Part shown: positions 37,940 through 48,246 of the stretch, piece after piece
Layout: each line of letters begins with the position of its first letter
Numbering within the stretch: position 1 is the stretch's first letter
Assembly: GCF_023558375.1 (NCBI RefSeq)
Contig: NZ_CP083761.1
Coordinates: 2,784,001-2,848,000 of the forward strand
Length of the DNA stretch: 64,000 nt
Reading direction: 5' to 3'
From: Chroococcidiopsis sp. CCMEE 29
GTDB taxonomy: Bacteria > Cyanobacteriota > Cyanobacteriia > Cyanobacteriales > Chroococcidiopsidaceae
The notes under the pieces: model-generated
The model's database searches: none
The model's input: only the letters and a program-made list of their open reading frames with translations
What the model was told of the DNA's origin: nothing
Made by a program: the position numbers and the translations under genes

Positions 37940-39019
37940 ATGACACAAAGAAAGCGAGCACTAATTACCGGGATTACAGGACAAGACGGCTCCTACCTGA
38001 GTGAGTTTTTGCTAGAGCAAGGCTATGAAGTGCATGGCATCATCCGGCGGACTTCGACATTCAACACAGACCGAATTGACCATATGTACGAAGACCCGCA
38101 CAAAGAAGGAGTGCGGTTGTTGCTGCACTACGGTGACTTAACTGATGGCACCACACTGCGGCGGATTTTAGAAGAAGTCAAGCCGACAGAAATTTACAAT
38201 CTCGGTTCCCAATCGCATGTGCGCGTAAGCTTTGACTCGCCAGAATACACAGTAGATTCGGTAGGAATGGGAACGCTGCGCCTATTAGAGGCAATTCGGG
38301 ACTACCAGCAACGCACTGGAATAGAGGTGCGGTTCTATCAAGCTGGTTCTTCGGAGATGTTTGGTTTGGTGCAGGAAGTGCCACAACAGGAAACAACGCC
38401 GTTTTATCCCCGTAGTCCCTATGCCTGCGCCAAGGTTTATGCTCACTGGCAGACGGTGAATTATCGCGAATCCTATGGACTATTTGCGTGTAATGGCATC
38501 CTATTTAACCATGAAAGTCCCCGCCGCGGCGAAACCTTTGTCACCCGCAAGATTACAAGAGCGATCGCCCGGATTGTAGCTGGTAAGCAGAAAAAACTGT
38601 ATATGGGTAATCTCGATGCCAAGCGGGATTGGGGATATGCCAAAGACTATGTGAGGGCAATGTGGCTGATGTTACAGCAGCCGCAGCCGGATGATTACGT
38701 GATTGCTACGGGCAAAACCCACTCAGTACGTGAGTTCCTGGATCTGGCTTTTGGTTATGTCAATCTCAATTGGCAGGACTATGTAGAGTTTGACGAGCGC
38801 TATCTCAGACCAGCAGAGGTAGAGTTATTAATTGGCGACCCCAGCAAGGCAAAGCAAAAGTTGGGCTGGGAACCTTCAGTGACGTTTGAGCAGCTGGTAG
38901 GCTTAATGGTGGAAGCAGACTTGCAAGCGCTGGGTCAAATTGCCTCCAATGGCAATGGTTCACATCTAATTGATGACCTTGCCATGATTCGTCAAAAGAT
39001 GGGCAGTTTCATGTCCTGA
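37940..39019 (+). CDS. gmd: GDP-mannose 4,6-dehydratase
   Basis: First step of GDP-L-fucose synthesis: GDP-mannose to GDP-4-keto-6-deoxymannose, NADP-dependent. 359 residues. [20 protein letters not shown] at the N-terminus, [20 protein letters not shown] and Tyr-x3-Lys in [13 protein letters not shown] are diagnostic; [17 protein letters not shown] is the usual dimer/NADP loop. ATG 37940 with AAGGA 10 bases upstream is preferred over an in-frame TTG at 37904. Coupled to the fucose synthase gene 23 bases downstream. Confidence 0.96.
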   Translation: MTQRKRALITGITGQDGSYLSEFLLEQGYEVHGIIRRTSTFNTDRIDHMYEDPHKEGVRLLLHYGDLTDGTTLRRILEEVKPTEIYNLGSQSHVRVSFDSPEYTVDSVGMGTLRLLEAIRDYQQRTGIEVRFYQAGSSEMFGLVQEVPQQETTPFYPRSPYACAKVYAHWQTVNYRESYGLFACNGILFNHESPRRGETFVTRKITRAIARIVAGKQKKLYMGNLDAKRDWGYAKDYVRAMWLMLQQPQPDDYVIATGKTHSVREFLDLAFGYVNLNWQDYVEFDERYLRPAEVELLIGDPSKAKQKLGWEPSVTFEQLVGLMVEADLQALGQIASNGNGSHLIDDLAMIRQKMGSFMS

Positions 39020-39042
39020 AACCTATCCTTGAGGATGAACTC

Positions 39043-39987
39043 ATGACCGCCTTAGATTTAAAAGACAAACGGATTCTCGTGACCGGCGGGGCTGGGTTTC
39101 TGGGTCGTCGGGTAATTGACCAACTTTGTCAGGCTGGGGCAGACCAGCACAAGATTACTGTAGCGCGATCGCGTGAGTGTGACCTGCGATTGATGGAAAA
39201 CTGCCAACGAGCAGTCGATCAGCAGGACATTGTGATTCACCTAGCAGCCCACGTTGGCGGCATTGGTTTGAATCAGGTAAAGCCAGCCCAGCTATTCTAC
39301 GACAATTTAATGATGGGGGCACAGCTGATTCATGCTGCCTATGAAGCTGGGGTGCAAAAATTTGTCTGTGTTGGTACTATCTGTGCTTATCCCAAATTTA
39401 CTCCAGTGCCATTTAAAGAGGATGACCTATGGAATGGTTACCCGGAGGAAACTAATGCTGCCTACGGCATTGCTAAGAAAGCCCTGTTAGTCCAACTTCA
39501 GGCTTATCGGCAGCAGTATGGCTTGAACGGCATTTACCTGCTGCCGGTTAATTTATATGGTCCAGAAGATAACTTTGACCCCAATAGTTCCCATGTCATC
39601 CCTGCCTTGATTCGTAAGGTACACGAAGCTCAGATGCGGGGAGAAAAGCAACTGCCTGTCTGGGGAGATGGTAGCCCTACTCGTGAGTTTCTTTATTCAG
39701 AAGATGCAGCGCGGGGCATCGTCATGGGTACTCAGTTCTACAATTACCCTGAACCGGTTAATTTGGGAACGGGTTACGAAATCTCTATCCGCGACTTGAT
39801 TACACTGATCTGCGAACTGATGGAGTTTGATGGGGAAATCGTCTACCAAACTGATAAACCGAATGGTCAACCGCGTCGTTGTTTGGATACCCAACGGGCA
39901 AAGCAAGCTTTTGGTTTTGTCTCGCAGGTGGACTTCAAGCAAGGGTTGCGGAATACGATTGAGTGGTATCGAAAACACGCTAGTTAA
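39043..39987 (+). CDS. fcl: GDP-L-fucose synthase
   Basis: Epimerase/reductase that finishes GDP-L-fucose from the Gmd product with NADPH. 314 residues. [27 protein letters not shown] (the GGI motif typical of this enzyme), [11 protein letters not shown] and Tyr-x3-Lys in [11 protein letters not shown], then [11 protein letters not shown]. It starts 23 bases after gmd, clearly the same operon. Together they supply fucose for surface polysaccharide. Confidence 0.96.
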   Translation: MTALDLKDKRILVTGGAGFLGRRVIDQLCQAGADQHKITVARSRECDLRLMENCQRAVDQQDIVIHLAAHVGGIGLNQVKPAQLFYDNLMMGAQLIHAAYEAGVQKFVCVGTICAYPKFTPVPFKEDDLWNGYPEETNAAYGIAKKALLVQLQAYRQQYGLNGIYLLPVNLYGPEDNFDPNSSHVIPALIRKVHEAQMRGEKQLPVWGDGSPTREFLYSEDAARGIVMGTQFYNYPEPVNLGTGYEISIRDLITLICELMEFDGEIVYQTDKPNGQPRRCLDTQRAKQAFGFVSQVDFKQGLRNTIEWYRKHAS

Positions 39988-40076
39988 TCACTAATTTCAA
40001 AGCGAAGGTGGGCAATGCTCACCTATTTGTTTTTTGAGGCTAAATCTCATCAACGAGGTAAAGCAGAACTAAGCTG

Positions 40077-40619
40077 TCAGACCCGATCAAGAGGCTGGTG
40101 TGGCTCCGATGGCAGTTCGATTCGGATCGGGTTGCCGGGTCGTACCTCGCCACCGACCACGACGATGCCCATGACACCAGCTTTGCGGATGAGCTTGCCG
40201 TGTTTGTCACGCCCCAGCACCGCCGCCATGAGTCCTGACTGGAATCGATCCAACTGAGCGCAGGGATTTCGCAGACCAGTCAATTCGACCACCGCCGCGT
40301 CGCCCAGATGCAGCCGCGTGCTGGTCGGCAAACCAAGCAGATCGACACCACGTGTTGTGACATTCTCACCCATTTGTCCGGCTAATACAACGAAGCCAGC
40401 AGCCTGCAACTCGTCATGCAGTTCAGCGTGGATCAAATGCACTTGGCGCAAATTGGGCTGGGTCGGGTCAACTGCCACCCGCGAGCGATGCTTGACCGTC
40501 TCGCCCATGTGCGCGTCGCCCTCAACGCCTAGACCAACTATAAGCCGAATACTTTCCTGATTCGGCTTGGTAAACGTGTGCGTTGCGCTGCAGCTGACCG
40601 TTGTCACTACACCACCCAT
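40077..40619 (-). CDS. MOSC-domain protein
   Basis: About 180 residues. The MOSC core is visible: QMGENVTTRGVDLLGLPTST, LHLGDAAVVELTGLRNPCAQ with the conserved Cys, and RKAGVMGIVVVGGEVRPGN. MOSC proteins carry sulfur or bind molybdenum-type cofactors; bacterial examples (YiiM) detoxify N-hydroxylated compounds. ATG 40619 has GAGG 8 bases upstream. Its GC content and codon use are higher than the surrounding genes, suggesting recent acquisition; neighbours give no pathway hint. Confidence 0.85.
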   Translation of the reverse strand: MGGVVTTVSCSATHTFTKPNQESIRLIVGLGVEGDAHMGETVKHRSRVAVDPTQPNLRQVHLIHAELHDELQAAGFVVLAGQMGENVTTRGVDLLGLPTSTRLHLGDAAVVELTGLRNPCAQLDRFQSGLMAAVLGRDKHGKLIRKAGVMGIVVVGGEVRPGNPIRIELPSEPHQPLDRV

Positions 40620-40707
40620 CCGCACCACCTCGTTAGTTCTAGATCGCAAACTACAGCAACCTTATAAACAGTATCCATTTATCAAATTATTACCTTCACT
40701 AATCAGG

Positions 40708-40736
40708 TAAAACCCGGTAATTTTATAGATTACCGG
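40708..40736 (-). terminator. Terminator of the hemerythrin gene
   Basis: On the minus strand, CCCGGTAAT pairs with ATTACCGGG (40712-40720 and 40728-40736) around 7 bases and is followed by TTTTACC. It lies 51 bases past the hemerythrin-gene stop at 40788. Confidence 0.75.
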
Positions 40737-40787
40737 GCTGAGACTTAGTATGAAGCAAAGAAAAACTTTACAGAAGAATGCTTGCTG

Positions 40788-41834
40788 TTACTTTATAGAC
40801 GCTGCCATTTCTGCTTGAATCTTGCTCTTGGCAGCTTTGAAATCAGTAGACATTTGCTCTTTTTGCACGTCACTGCAATTTCTGTCAATTGCCGCGAACA
40901 TTGTGCTCTCTTCTTGGCGAATGTGGTCGCCAACTGCATCCATCAACTCTTTGATTTTTGATCTGAACTCGTCTGCTGAATTGGGATCAATAGACTTAAT
41001 TTCATCTAACATCTGCTTCATTTGGGCTTGCTCATCGTAAAGCTCCTGAGTGTTGTCATCACCGTAAAACGAGCGAACTTTCGGGTAGACAACTTCTTCT
41101 TCAGCTTGAGCGTGTGCTAATAAATCTTTGTAGAGCTGCCCAAAATACTCTTGGAGCTTTTGAGGATCTTTAGTAGCTCCGATTTCGGTGAAGATGGTAT
41201 TCACCTTGTTATGATCCAGCCGGATGAGGGTCTGGATGTTCATATCCTGTTTGTCAGTGTTTTGGGTGATCGCGCTGCCAGCTACACCCGACAATGCAGT
41301 GATCGCATCTTGCACCCGTGCCCAGAGTCCCTGATCTGCGTCTTCACCAGTCATTTCGCGGACACCTACCTGTTCGAGCATCCCCTTGAGCTGTTCTTGG
41401 TGAGCGCGACCCTCAAAGTTGACGGTGTTCAAAGGCGCAATTGCTACTTCAATATCAGCCCCCACCTTCTGAGCAGCTTTGTGGATAACGATTCCACTCA
41501 TAGCCTGACCATGCTTCATCAGTTCATGGTGAATAAGTTTCTGGTAAAACGTAAACTCATTGCCTGACATCATCTGCTCAAACTGTGGAATAAATATCTT
41601 GGTTGCAGCACTAGGTTCAGCTTGAATGCCGTATTGAACGATTACAGTGTCTATAATACCCAGGTTTTTCTGGTCATCAGAGAGCATATTCTGGAGACGC
41701 TCGCGAACATCTTGATAAGGGCAGGCATCTATTAGTTTTTGATCGTTCGAGATAATTAAATTTTGAAATGCTCTCAAGTCTGCCAATCTTTCGCCGATCG
41801 CCAGCCGCTTTGAATCGTTTAGCGTTGTAACCAC
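40788..41834 (-). CDS. Hemerythrin HHE-domain protein with N-terminal helical domain
   Basis: 348 residues. The C-terminal hemerythrin domain (about 200-325) shows the metal-ligand spacing: His in RLDHNKVN, HAQAEEEVVYP, and DHIRQEESTMF, so it should bind a di-iron centre and O2, NO or act in iron or redox sensing. The N-terminal 170 residues form another helical bundle with His/Glu (IHHELMKHGQAM) that may be ferritin-like. GTG 41834 is supported by GAGGAG 8 bases upstream. It stands alone with its own terminator. Confidence 0.85.
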   Translation of the reverse strand: MVTTLNDSKRLAIGERLADLRAFQNLIISNDQKLIDACPYQDVRERLQNMLSDDQKNLGIIDTVIVQYGIQAEPSAATKIFIPQFEQMMSGNEFTFYQKLIHHELMKHGQAMSGIVIHKAAQKVGADIEVAIAPLNTVNFEGRAHQEQLKGMLEQVGVREMTGEDADQGLWARVQDAITALSGVAGSAITQNTDKQDMNIQTLIRLDHNKVNTIFTEIGATKDPQKLQEYFGQLYKDLLAHAQAEEEVVYPKVRSFYGDDNTQELYDEQAQMKQMLDEIKSIDPNSADEFRSKIKELMDAVGDHIRQEESTMFAAIDRNCSDVQKEQMSTDFKAAKSKIQAEMAASIK

Positions 41835-42358
41835 GTTGAGTTCTCCTCTATGAAAATGAGCTAATTGATACCTGAATTACCGTCCAGATAACGCCGCTAA
41901 ACGCAACTACCTCAATGCCTCTCATCAATTCTGCAAGGCGTTGTTCACGCTTCTGTTTGAGAAGCTGATCGAATACAATTACCTTCTGATGGAAATCGTG
42001 CTGATCGACTAGCCTTTACAGAGGTATAACGGGCAATGAGTAAGAGCCAGATTGGGCTACGTTATCAACTGAGTAAAAGCTCTAGTACCTTAATTTTGAA
42101 GCTAACCTAGTTCTCGTTCACCTAACCTTAGTTAGAGGTTTTGGCTTGACCTACAGCAAGCTGATAACAAAGTGCAGAGCAGTAGACAGTGAGCCTCCTA
42201 ATGGAGTAATCAAGTAGAAAAGTGCGTTTAGTATGGATGCATATTGGCATAGCAGTAAGACAGCCACGAAGCGATCGCTCCTAATCTCATGGGTAAGATC
42301 AACTCGTAAGACATCATAAAGTAAGGCTGAAAAGGATATTGTTAGGGTAATTTGACGG
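41835..42358. other. Intergenic region, hemerythrin/5-FTHF cyclo-ligase
   Basis: About 520 bases between divergent genes. A 97-codon minus-strand frame (42151-42444) overlaps the start of the next gene and looks non-coding. No RNA or repeat recognised. Confidence 0.5.
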
Positions 42359-42910
42359 ATGGAAAAAGCAGAATTACGCCGATCGCTGCTCAAAACCCGC
42401 CAATCGATGTCTGTAGAAGAATGGCAAGAAAAGAGCGATCGCATCTGTTCTCACCTCCAATCTTCACCACTATTTACCCAAGCAAAAACAATTCTGGCTT
42501 ATTTCAGTTTTCGTCAAGAACCCAACCTCAACCCCCTATTTACAGACAACCGTTACCGCTGGGGAGCTTCTCGCTGTGTTGGAGATTCGCTCATCTGGCA
42601 CGTCTCAAAACCAGGTGATATCCTTCAAACCGGGGCTTATGGTATTCTAGAGCCTCTTCCCCGTGCCCCCACCTTACATCCATCTGAGGTAGATTTAATT
42701 CTTGTACCCGCTGTTGCCTGTGACTATCAGGGGTACCGCCTCGGTTACGGTGGTGGTTACTACGATCGCTTACTGAATTCCCCGGAGTGGTCATCAAAAC
42801 CTACAATAGGGATTGTGTTTGACTTTGCCTACCTCCCCCAGCTACCGATTGATCCTTGGGACAAACCCTTGCAAGCTGTTTGTACAGAAACAGGTTTAAA
42901 GATGCAATGA
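42359..42910 (+). CDS. 5-formyltetrahydrofolate cyclo-ligase
   Basis: ATP-dependent enzyme returning 5-formyl-THF to 5,10-methenyl-THF, part of one-carbon metabolism (glyA at 51408 makes part of the same pool). 183 residues, near the family length. N-terminal KAELRRSLLKTRQSM, TILAYFSFRQEPNL, DLILVPAVACDYQGYRLGYG and the signature YGGGYYDRLL. ATG 42359 begins the conserved helix directly. Confidence 0.93.
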   Translation: MEKAELRRSLLKTRQSMSVEEWQEKSDRICSHLQSSPLFTQAKTILAYFSFRQEPNLNPLFTDNRYRWGASRCVGDSLIWHVSKPGDILQTGAYGILEPLPRAPTLHPSEVDLILVPAVACDYQGYRLGYGGGYYDRLLNSPEWSSKPTIGIVFDFAYLPQLPIDPWDKPLQAVCTETGLKMQ

Positions 42911-42944
42911 AGTCTAAATTTATAATTTTAAATCTCTTAACTTC

Positions 42945-42972
42945 AGCGCAACGGACCATTGTCCGCTGCGCT
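42945..42972. repeat. Palindrome AGCGCA-ACGGAC / GTCCGC-TGCGCT
   Basis: Arms of 12 bases with one mismatch around CATT, 35 bases after the cyclo-ligase stop. No T-run. It is similar in style to the palindrome inside psaE (58419-58444) and may belong to a dispersed family. Confidence 0.55.
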
Positions 42973-43198
42973 TCCACTAACTGCCTTTGACCAGCATTTA
43001 GTTAGAAAAATAAACATTAATATATTACCGTGATTGCAATTCATGAATATGTAATTTTTACAGAAATTAATACTTATTTGATGTGGAGAAAATGATTATT
43101 TGAGACTAGTTGATTTCTGCTCGAGCAGCTATTACATTCAAAAATTAGACTCTAATAATTTAGATTTTCTAGTTCATGGAATTAACAAGATCAAGCAG

Positions 43199-44041
43199 AT
43201 GATTAATGCCAAAACAAAAAAATCAAAATTCAAAATTATTTGGATGTATGGGCTCTTGGGCGCGATCGCACTCTTAATGCTATTTCCATTATTTTGGCTA
43301 ATCAGTACCTCCTTAAAATCTACAACTGAAAATATCTTTCAATTTCCACCGCAGTTATTACCCAACCAGCCTACATTTAATAACTTTGTCCGAGTTTGGC
43401 AAACCAATCCCTTTGGTCGCTACTTATTTAACAGCACTCTTGTTGCAGTTCTTACTGTTGGCTTAAATCTGCTGTTCTGTGCTTTAGCTGCTTACCCACT
43501 AGCGCGGTTAGATTTTCGGGGACGAGAGGTAGTTTTTACCGCCATTGTCACCACAATTATGATTCCGTTTCAAATTGTGATGATTCCCCTCTATATTTTG
43601 ACGGTGCAGCTCGGTATGAGAAACAGTTATATAGGAATTATTTTTCCGGCGATCGCTTCTGCCTTTGGCATTTTTTTGTTACGGCAAGCGTTTCAAGGTG
43701 TGCCGAAAGAACTAGAAGAAGCTGCTCGAATCGATGGCTGCTCTGAATTAGGCTTGTGGTGGTACGTCATGCTGCCAGCAATTCGTCCAGCGCTTGTCAC
43801 ACTAGCCATTTTTGTCTTCATTGGCTCTTGGAGCGACTTTCTCTGGCCTTTAATTGTCATCGACCGACCAGAGTTTTATACTTTACCTTTAGGCGTAGCA
43901 ACTTTAGCTGGTACTTTCTCCCTTGATTGGCGACTGATTGCAGCGGGTTCTGTAATTTCTATTGCACCAATTTTGCTGTTATTTCTATTTCTACAGCGCT
44001 ACATTGTCCCAACTGAAACGGGTAGTGGAGTTAAAGGATGA
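43199..44041 (+). CDS. Carbohydrate ABC transporter permease (MalG type), orphan
   Basis: About 280 residues, six transmembrane helices. The permease EAA loop EELEEAARIDGCSELGLWW, then MLPAIRPAL, is intact, and LFPLFWLISTSLKS starts the usual N-terminus; MalG-type subunits sit with a MalF partner, a binding protein and an ATPase to import sugars or glycerol compounds. None of the partners is in the window. ATG 43199 matches family length; the frame is open to TTG 43100, which would add 33 polar residues. Relatively AT-rich. Confidence 0.88.
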   Translation: MINAKTKKSKFKIIWMYGLLGAIALLMLFPLFWLISTSLKSTTENIFQFPPQLLPNQPTFNNFVRVWQTNPFGRYLFNSTLVAVLTVGLNLLFCALAAYPLARLDFRGREVVFTAIVTTIMIPFQIVMIPLYILTVQLGMRNSYIGIIFPAIASAFGIFLLRQAFQGVPKELEEAARIDGCSELGLWWYVMLPAIRPALVTLAIFVFIGSWSDFLWPLIVIDRPEFYTLPLGVATLAGTFSLDWRLIAAGSVISIAPILLLFLFLQRYIVPTETGSGVKG

Positions 44042-44049
44042 GTGAGGGA

Positions 44050-44066
44050 ATTTTGGATTTTGGATT
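44050..44066. repeat. Heptamer repeat (ATTTTGG)2
   Basis: Two full units plus a partial one just after the permease stop; followed by a CTGCTCC-rich tract. Same family as 1301-1330. Confidence 0.7.
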
Positions 44067-44106
44067 GAATTTTCTCCTGTGCTCCTCCTGCTCTCCCTGC
44101 TCTCTT

Positions 44107-46578
44107 TTAACCCCTTGCCCCTAATTTCGGATAAGCAATGCGCTTGTGGTGGAACTGTAGCCAAACCTCTACAAAAATTTCTGCCAGTTGAGACATTTCT
44201 TGCCGGGTTAACCCTGAATCTACTAACTGATTATCTTGCCAACGCGCTCGCAAGATTTTGTTGACCATTGCTAATGCTTCTTCCGGTGTGGCATCCTTGA
44301 GCGATCGCAACGCTGCCTCACAGGAATCAGCCAACATCACAATCGCGCTTTCTCGCGACTGAGGGGTTGGACCATCGTAGCGGAAATCTGACTCCTGCAC
44401 CAGGATGTCTGAGTCTTGCTGCGCTAATTGCTGGGCTTGGTGATGAAAATAGGCAATTAACATTGTTCCCTGGTGTTCTGGGATAAACTGCTTAATTGCT
44501 GTCGGTAGTCGATGCCTACGCGCCATTACCAGCCCTTCACTGACGTGCTTCTTGATAATTTCGGCACTTTCCCAAGGGTCATTAATCTCATCATGCTTAT
44601 TTGGACCGCCCATTTGGTTTTCAATGAATGCTGAGGGGTCATGTAGCTTGCCCACATCATGATATAGAGTACCAGTACGCACCAGCTCGACATTACACTC
44701 TAGTGCTTTTGCGGCTGCTTCGGCGAGAGTGGCAACAAACAGGGTGTGCTGAAAGGTTCCAGGTGCTTGGGTAGCAAGTCGCTTCAACAGTGGTCGGTTC
44801 GGGTTTGCTAATTCTGCTAAACGAATCGGGGTTATGATGTCAAACACATGTTCCAAATAGGGACTTAACCCCAACGCCACAATGCTCCATGCCAGCCCTG
44901 AAAGACCAAAAAATGTCGCTTCCCGGACTACAATGTACCAGCTAAAGCCAGATGCGGTACTAATAATGACGCTCCCTAGCAGGTAAACTAACCCTTGAGT
45001 TAAACTAACCCCAACCCCTAGCAAGGCTAGTTCCTCACGCGATCGCATCCTTCCTGCCAGACAGCTAGCAACCAATCCACCCCCTGCATTCGCTAACAGT
45101 TGCAGCCGACCAATATCCAAGCTAACGGGTAGTAATACCGTCAACAGTCCCACAACTGTCGCTCCCAAAGGAGAACCGTAGAAGCTACCCAACAACAATC
45201 CAACTGCTGGCAGACTGATATAAGGGGCAACGACTTTTGCTAGTACCGGCGTACTTAACGTCAGCAGCAAGATCAATATGCGATCGCATTGCCGCAACTT
45301 GGAGTTACTCCGCCTGACTACTAGCCCAAAAACGCCAACTGCCCCGACTACAACTCCTCCCAGATGCATTAAACCGAGCCAATTAATCTCCCGGCGACTC
45401 AGACCAAAATAATCGAGCATCACAAAGTCTGTTTGGCTAATAATATTTCCCGCTTGAACAATTACCTCGCCTTCCTGCACCTCAATCATTACGGGTGCCA
45501 CCGCAGAAGCGGCTTGTTGTGCTAGTTGTCTCGTTTGTTCTACATCTTCCTTCAGATTCGGCTTGAGGACAGTTAGTAACAACTCGGTTGCTAGGGGTTC
45601 TGTCGCTGCAGGTACCAGCGATCGCACTTGTAGGTTTACTGCCTCCTGTAAAATGTTTGACGGTAATCCCGGCGAGATGCCTTGGGCAAGAATGCGTTCA
45701 ACACTGGTGCGGATACCTGTTTCCGTTTTCCACCAATTAGCATTTGACAATTCCAGCAGGGAAGACTCGTAAAGCGTTGCTGGTTTTGCTGCCTGTAGTT
45801 CTGAAAGTTTAGTTAAGGCTTGAGCGTATCGCTGACGCGCTTGGGAAATTTTGGCGATCAGGTCAGAGAATTTTTCATTGGGGGTTGCAGTCAAGCGGTA
45901 GGCTTCCAGTTCAGTAATAGCCTGAGCGATCGCCTCATTTTTGAAAGACCGAGGACTGTTTAGCTGCTCACTATCTTTACTTGAGCGTTTGTTATTCACT
46001 GCTGCCAATACTTCCTGCCATTGGGAGTCTGGGCAGCTGCGGAGATATGACTGAGTGGAAGTAGACAGAATAGAAGTTTCAGCAAAGGGGAAAGGTCCGG
46101 CAATCTGCCGCAGTTCGTTGCCCTGATCTAGTAGCATTTGCAGGTTTTGAATTACCTGTTGATTAACTGCCCAATCGAGCATCAAAACTGGCACAGCGAT
46201 TCTACTGGCGGCTGTGCGGTTGACTTGGGTAGCTTCGGTATCCTCAAGGCGAGCAGCAGAAGGAGCTTTAATCGTTTGTGGGGCAATTGTCCCTACATTT
46301 AGCTGCGGCTGGTTGTAGAAGCGATGCCCCAATACTCCAGTCAGTGATACCACCGCGATCAAAAACACAGCTGAGGAACGGTCTGTTCGCATCCAGCTCG
46401 ATTTCTTGCCTAGAACTTTTTGGCGACGAGGCGGTAGACCCTGGGCACCCATCTGTCTTTTTTCCTTTGGAGCGCCTCCAGTCCCTTGTCGCAATGAGCG
46501 ATTGAGCGACTGGTGCTGTCGTCGCCCAGTTTTGAACTGCTGAGTCAAGAACTGAAAGAACGTAAGACTTTTCATCAT
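44107..46578 (-). CDS. 7TM-HD membrane phosphodiesterase (PgpH-like)
   Basis: About 823 residues. A basic cytoplasmic start and one helix (about 85-105) lead to a large extracytoplasmic 7TMR-HDED domain (about 110-430), then seven transmembrane helices (about 440-640) and an HD domain (about 655-820). The HD metal motif is present: TLYHDVGKLHDP, then NKHDEINDPWESAEIIKKHV. In firmicutes such proteins (PgpH) hydrolyse c-di-AMP; the substrate here is inferred. ATG 46578 is preferred over the upstream in-frame TTG 46608. Confidence 0.92.
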   Translation of the reverse strand: MMKSLTFFQFLTQQFKTGRRQHQSLNRSLRQGTGGAPKEKRQMGAQGLPPRRQKVLGKKSSWMRTDRSSAVFLIAVVSLTGVLGHRFYNQPQLNVGTIAPQTIKAPSAARLEDTEATQVNRTAASRIAVPVLMLDWAVNQQVIQNLQMLLDQGNELRQIAGPFPFAETSILSTSTQSYLRSCPDSQWQEVLAAVNNKRSSKDSEQLNSPRSFKNEAIAQAITELEAYRLTATPNEKFSDLIAKISQARQRYAQALTKLSELQAAKPATLYESSLLELSNANWWKTETGIRTSVERILAQGISPGLPSNILQEAVNLQVRSLVPAATEPLATELLLTVLKPNLKEDVEQTRQLAQQAASAVAPVMIEVQEGEVIVQAGNIISQTDFVMLDYFGLSRREINWLGLMHLGGVVVGAVGVFGLVVRRSNSKLRQCDRILILLLTLSTPVLAKVVAPYISLPAVGLLLGSFYGSPLGATVVGLLTVLLPVSLDIGRLQLLANAGGGLVASCLAGRMRSREELALLGVGVSLTQGLVYLLGSVIISTASGFSWYIVVREATFFGLSGLAWSIVALGLSPYLEHVFDIITPIRLAELANPNRPLLKRLATQAPGTFQHTLFVATLAEAAAKALECNVELVRTGTLYHDVGKLHDPSAFIENQMGGPNKHDEINDPWESAEIIKKHVSEGLVMARRHRLPTAIKQFIPEHQGTMLIAYFHHQAQQLAQQDSDILVQESDFRYDGPTPQSRESAIVMLADSCEAALRSLKDATPEEALAMVNKILRARWQDNQLVDSGLTRQEMSQLAEIFVEVWLQFHHKRIAYPKLGARG

Positions 46579-46778
46579 CCGCGATCGCCGTTGCAGAAGT
46601 GGGAGCAATTAAGTAAGATTACCTTCAGCTGAAATCGGTTGACTCTGGTTTGCCACAATAAGCCTATTCAATACCAGAAATTTACAGTTTGTTAATACGT
46701 CGGCTTATACCTTTTGGATGATTTCGCGTGTTGAATGATTCACTTTGCCTTAACTAACTGCAGGAGTGCAAACCTGCC

Positions 46779-47768
46779 TCAACGCAACCGAATAGTGCGA
46801 GGTGCAGCGATCGCAGCTATCTGGGTTAACTCAGCTTCATGGTTTGCCTGGTCATATACTCCTGACCAAACTGCAACGAGTGAGTCTGATAATTCTAACA
46901 TCTCTGTTTCAGCAGTCATTCCCGATCCTGCCAGTTGGGTATCAGTTCGGAATAACTCCAGTCGCACTGAAGCTGGAATACCAGATGTGCTGTTATATGC
47001 TCCTGACAAAGCACCAGTAATGGCACTGGTAAGTCGTGGCTGAACACTTTTACACGCCGCCCGTATAGTTGAGAGGCGAAAGTCTTCCAGGGTACTTAAG
47101 AAGCAGTAAAATGCTAAAGCGATGGCGCTACTAGGCTGAACATCTTGACTTAGTTCTGTTGCAGCTTGTTCCAACCCCACATTTTGCTCTAGCAATGTCT
47201 TGACATGTTTCAGCTTTTGTCGTGTATGAGTCTGTGACTCTCCGAGGAAGGAAATAATTTGAGGTATTAAGTCAGCTAAGTAGAGTTTTTCTTTGAGAGA
47301 CTGAGCGATCGCATATCCGACTGCTAAAGCACCATCCCAACTCTCTGGATCGTCTTGCCCAACTGCTCCTAGGGCAAGTTGCAAGTTTTGTCGCAGTTTA
47401 ATTTCATTTTCGTGGTAAAATAGAGCAATTGGCAGCGTAGTAATTATGGCTGTTGTAGAGATTTCATTAATTACTTTTTGCTCGCTGGGGGATGTCTGAA
47501 AGACGCTTCCAGAGTTGGTTGCCAACGCATCTTGCCAATCGTTTAAATTAAATTTCCCCTGTCTGATTAAGCTTTTTGTTCCCTGAATTGTCAGCCTTAC
47601 TAATTGAGATTCTGAGCTGACAGGCAAATTTTGTTGTTCTAAACTCTGAGCTAACGGCTGTTCTTGGGAGGATAAGCGCTGCCTAAAGCTGCTTGCTTTC
47701 TCTATCTTCTCCCCTATTGCTGCCCCTAATAAGGTGCCGCGAAATCGACTGCCGAGTGAGTAACGCAT
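46779..47768 (-). CDS. ADP-ribosylglycohydrolase-like protein, possibly inactive
   Basis: 329 residues. The start SRFRGTLLGAAIGE and the later SAITGALSGAYNSTSGIP echo the Mg-dependent ADP-ribosylglycohydrolase (DraG) fold. The usual metal aspartates (GDALG near the N-terminus; the central D-D-T motif) are not seen: the first position reads GEKIE. The protein may therefore be a non-catalytic relative or have changed activity. ATG 47768 overlaps the aroQ stop by one base (TAATG), so its translation is coupled to aroQ. Confidence 0.7.
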   Translation of the reverse strand: MRYSLGSRFRGTLLGAAIGEKIEKASSFRQRLSSQEQPLAQSLEQQNLPVSSESQLVRLTIQGTKSLIRQGKFNLNDWQDALATNSGSVFQTSPSEQKVINEISTTAIITTLPIALFYHENEIKLRQNLQLALGAVGQDDPESWDGALAVGYAIAQSLKEKLYLADLIPQIISFLGESQTHTRQKLKHVKTLLEQNVGLEQAATELSQDVQPSSAIALAFYCFLSTLEDFRLSTIRAACKSVQPRLTSAITGALSGAYNSTSGIPASVRLELFRTDTQLAGSGMTAETEMLELSDSLVAVWSGVYDQANHEAELTQIAAIAAPRTIRLR

Positions 47769-48238
47769 TAGCTTATCTTAACATTTCTCAGATAATGAAC
47801 TAATGCCTGCAATCCGAGTCGGTAACTTTCTGCACCAAAGCCACTAATTTGACCGATCGCTACTGCTGCAATGTAGGAGTGATGTCGGAAAGCTTCCCGT
47901 TGGTAAATGTTGCTTAGATGAACTTCGACTGTGGGGATATTAACTGCTGCGAGCGCATCTCGAATTGCCACACTCGTATGAGTATAAGCACCAGCATTAA
48001 TTAAAATCCCCTGGGATTCCCCCCTAGCTGCATGAATAGCATCCACTAAAACACCCTCATGATTAGACTGCACAGTAGAAACTTTAACCTGTAGCTTCTG
48101 TCCTTCCGCTTTTAGCAGGCTGTTGATCTCACCTAATGTTACCGAACCGTAAATCCCTGGTTCTCGCTGTCCCAGTAGATTTAAGTTTGGTCCGTGCAGT
48201 ACTAAAACGCTAACAAGTGGCAGTTGTGCAGACAGCAC
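47768..48238 (-). CDS. aroQ: 3-dehydroquinate dehydratase, type II
   Basis: Third step of the shikimate pathway. 156 residues, dodecameric flavodoxin-like fold. [20 protein letters not shown] with the catalytic Tyr, [31 protein letters not shown] and [20 protein letters not shown] are diagnostic. Start is GTG 48238, eight bases past the stop of the small upstream gene. It overlaps the next gene by one base, giving a three-gene operon. Confidence 0.96.
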   Translation of the reverse strand: MLSAQLPLVSVLVLHGPNLNLLGQREPGIYGSVTLGEINSLLKAEGQKLQVKVSTVQSNHEGVLVDAIHAARGESQGILINAGAYTHTSVAIRDALAAVNIPTVEVHLSNIYQREAFRHHSYIAAVAIGQISGFGAESYRLGLQALVHYLRNVKIS

Positions 48239-48246
48239 GAGGCGGA

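Noticed and set aside
42151-42444. 97-codon minus-strand frame
   Set aside because: Overlaps the 5-formyl-THF cyclo-ligase start and reads as composition only.
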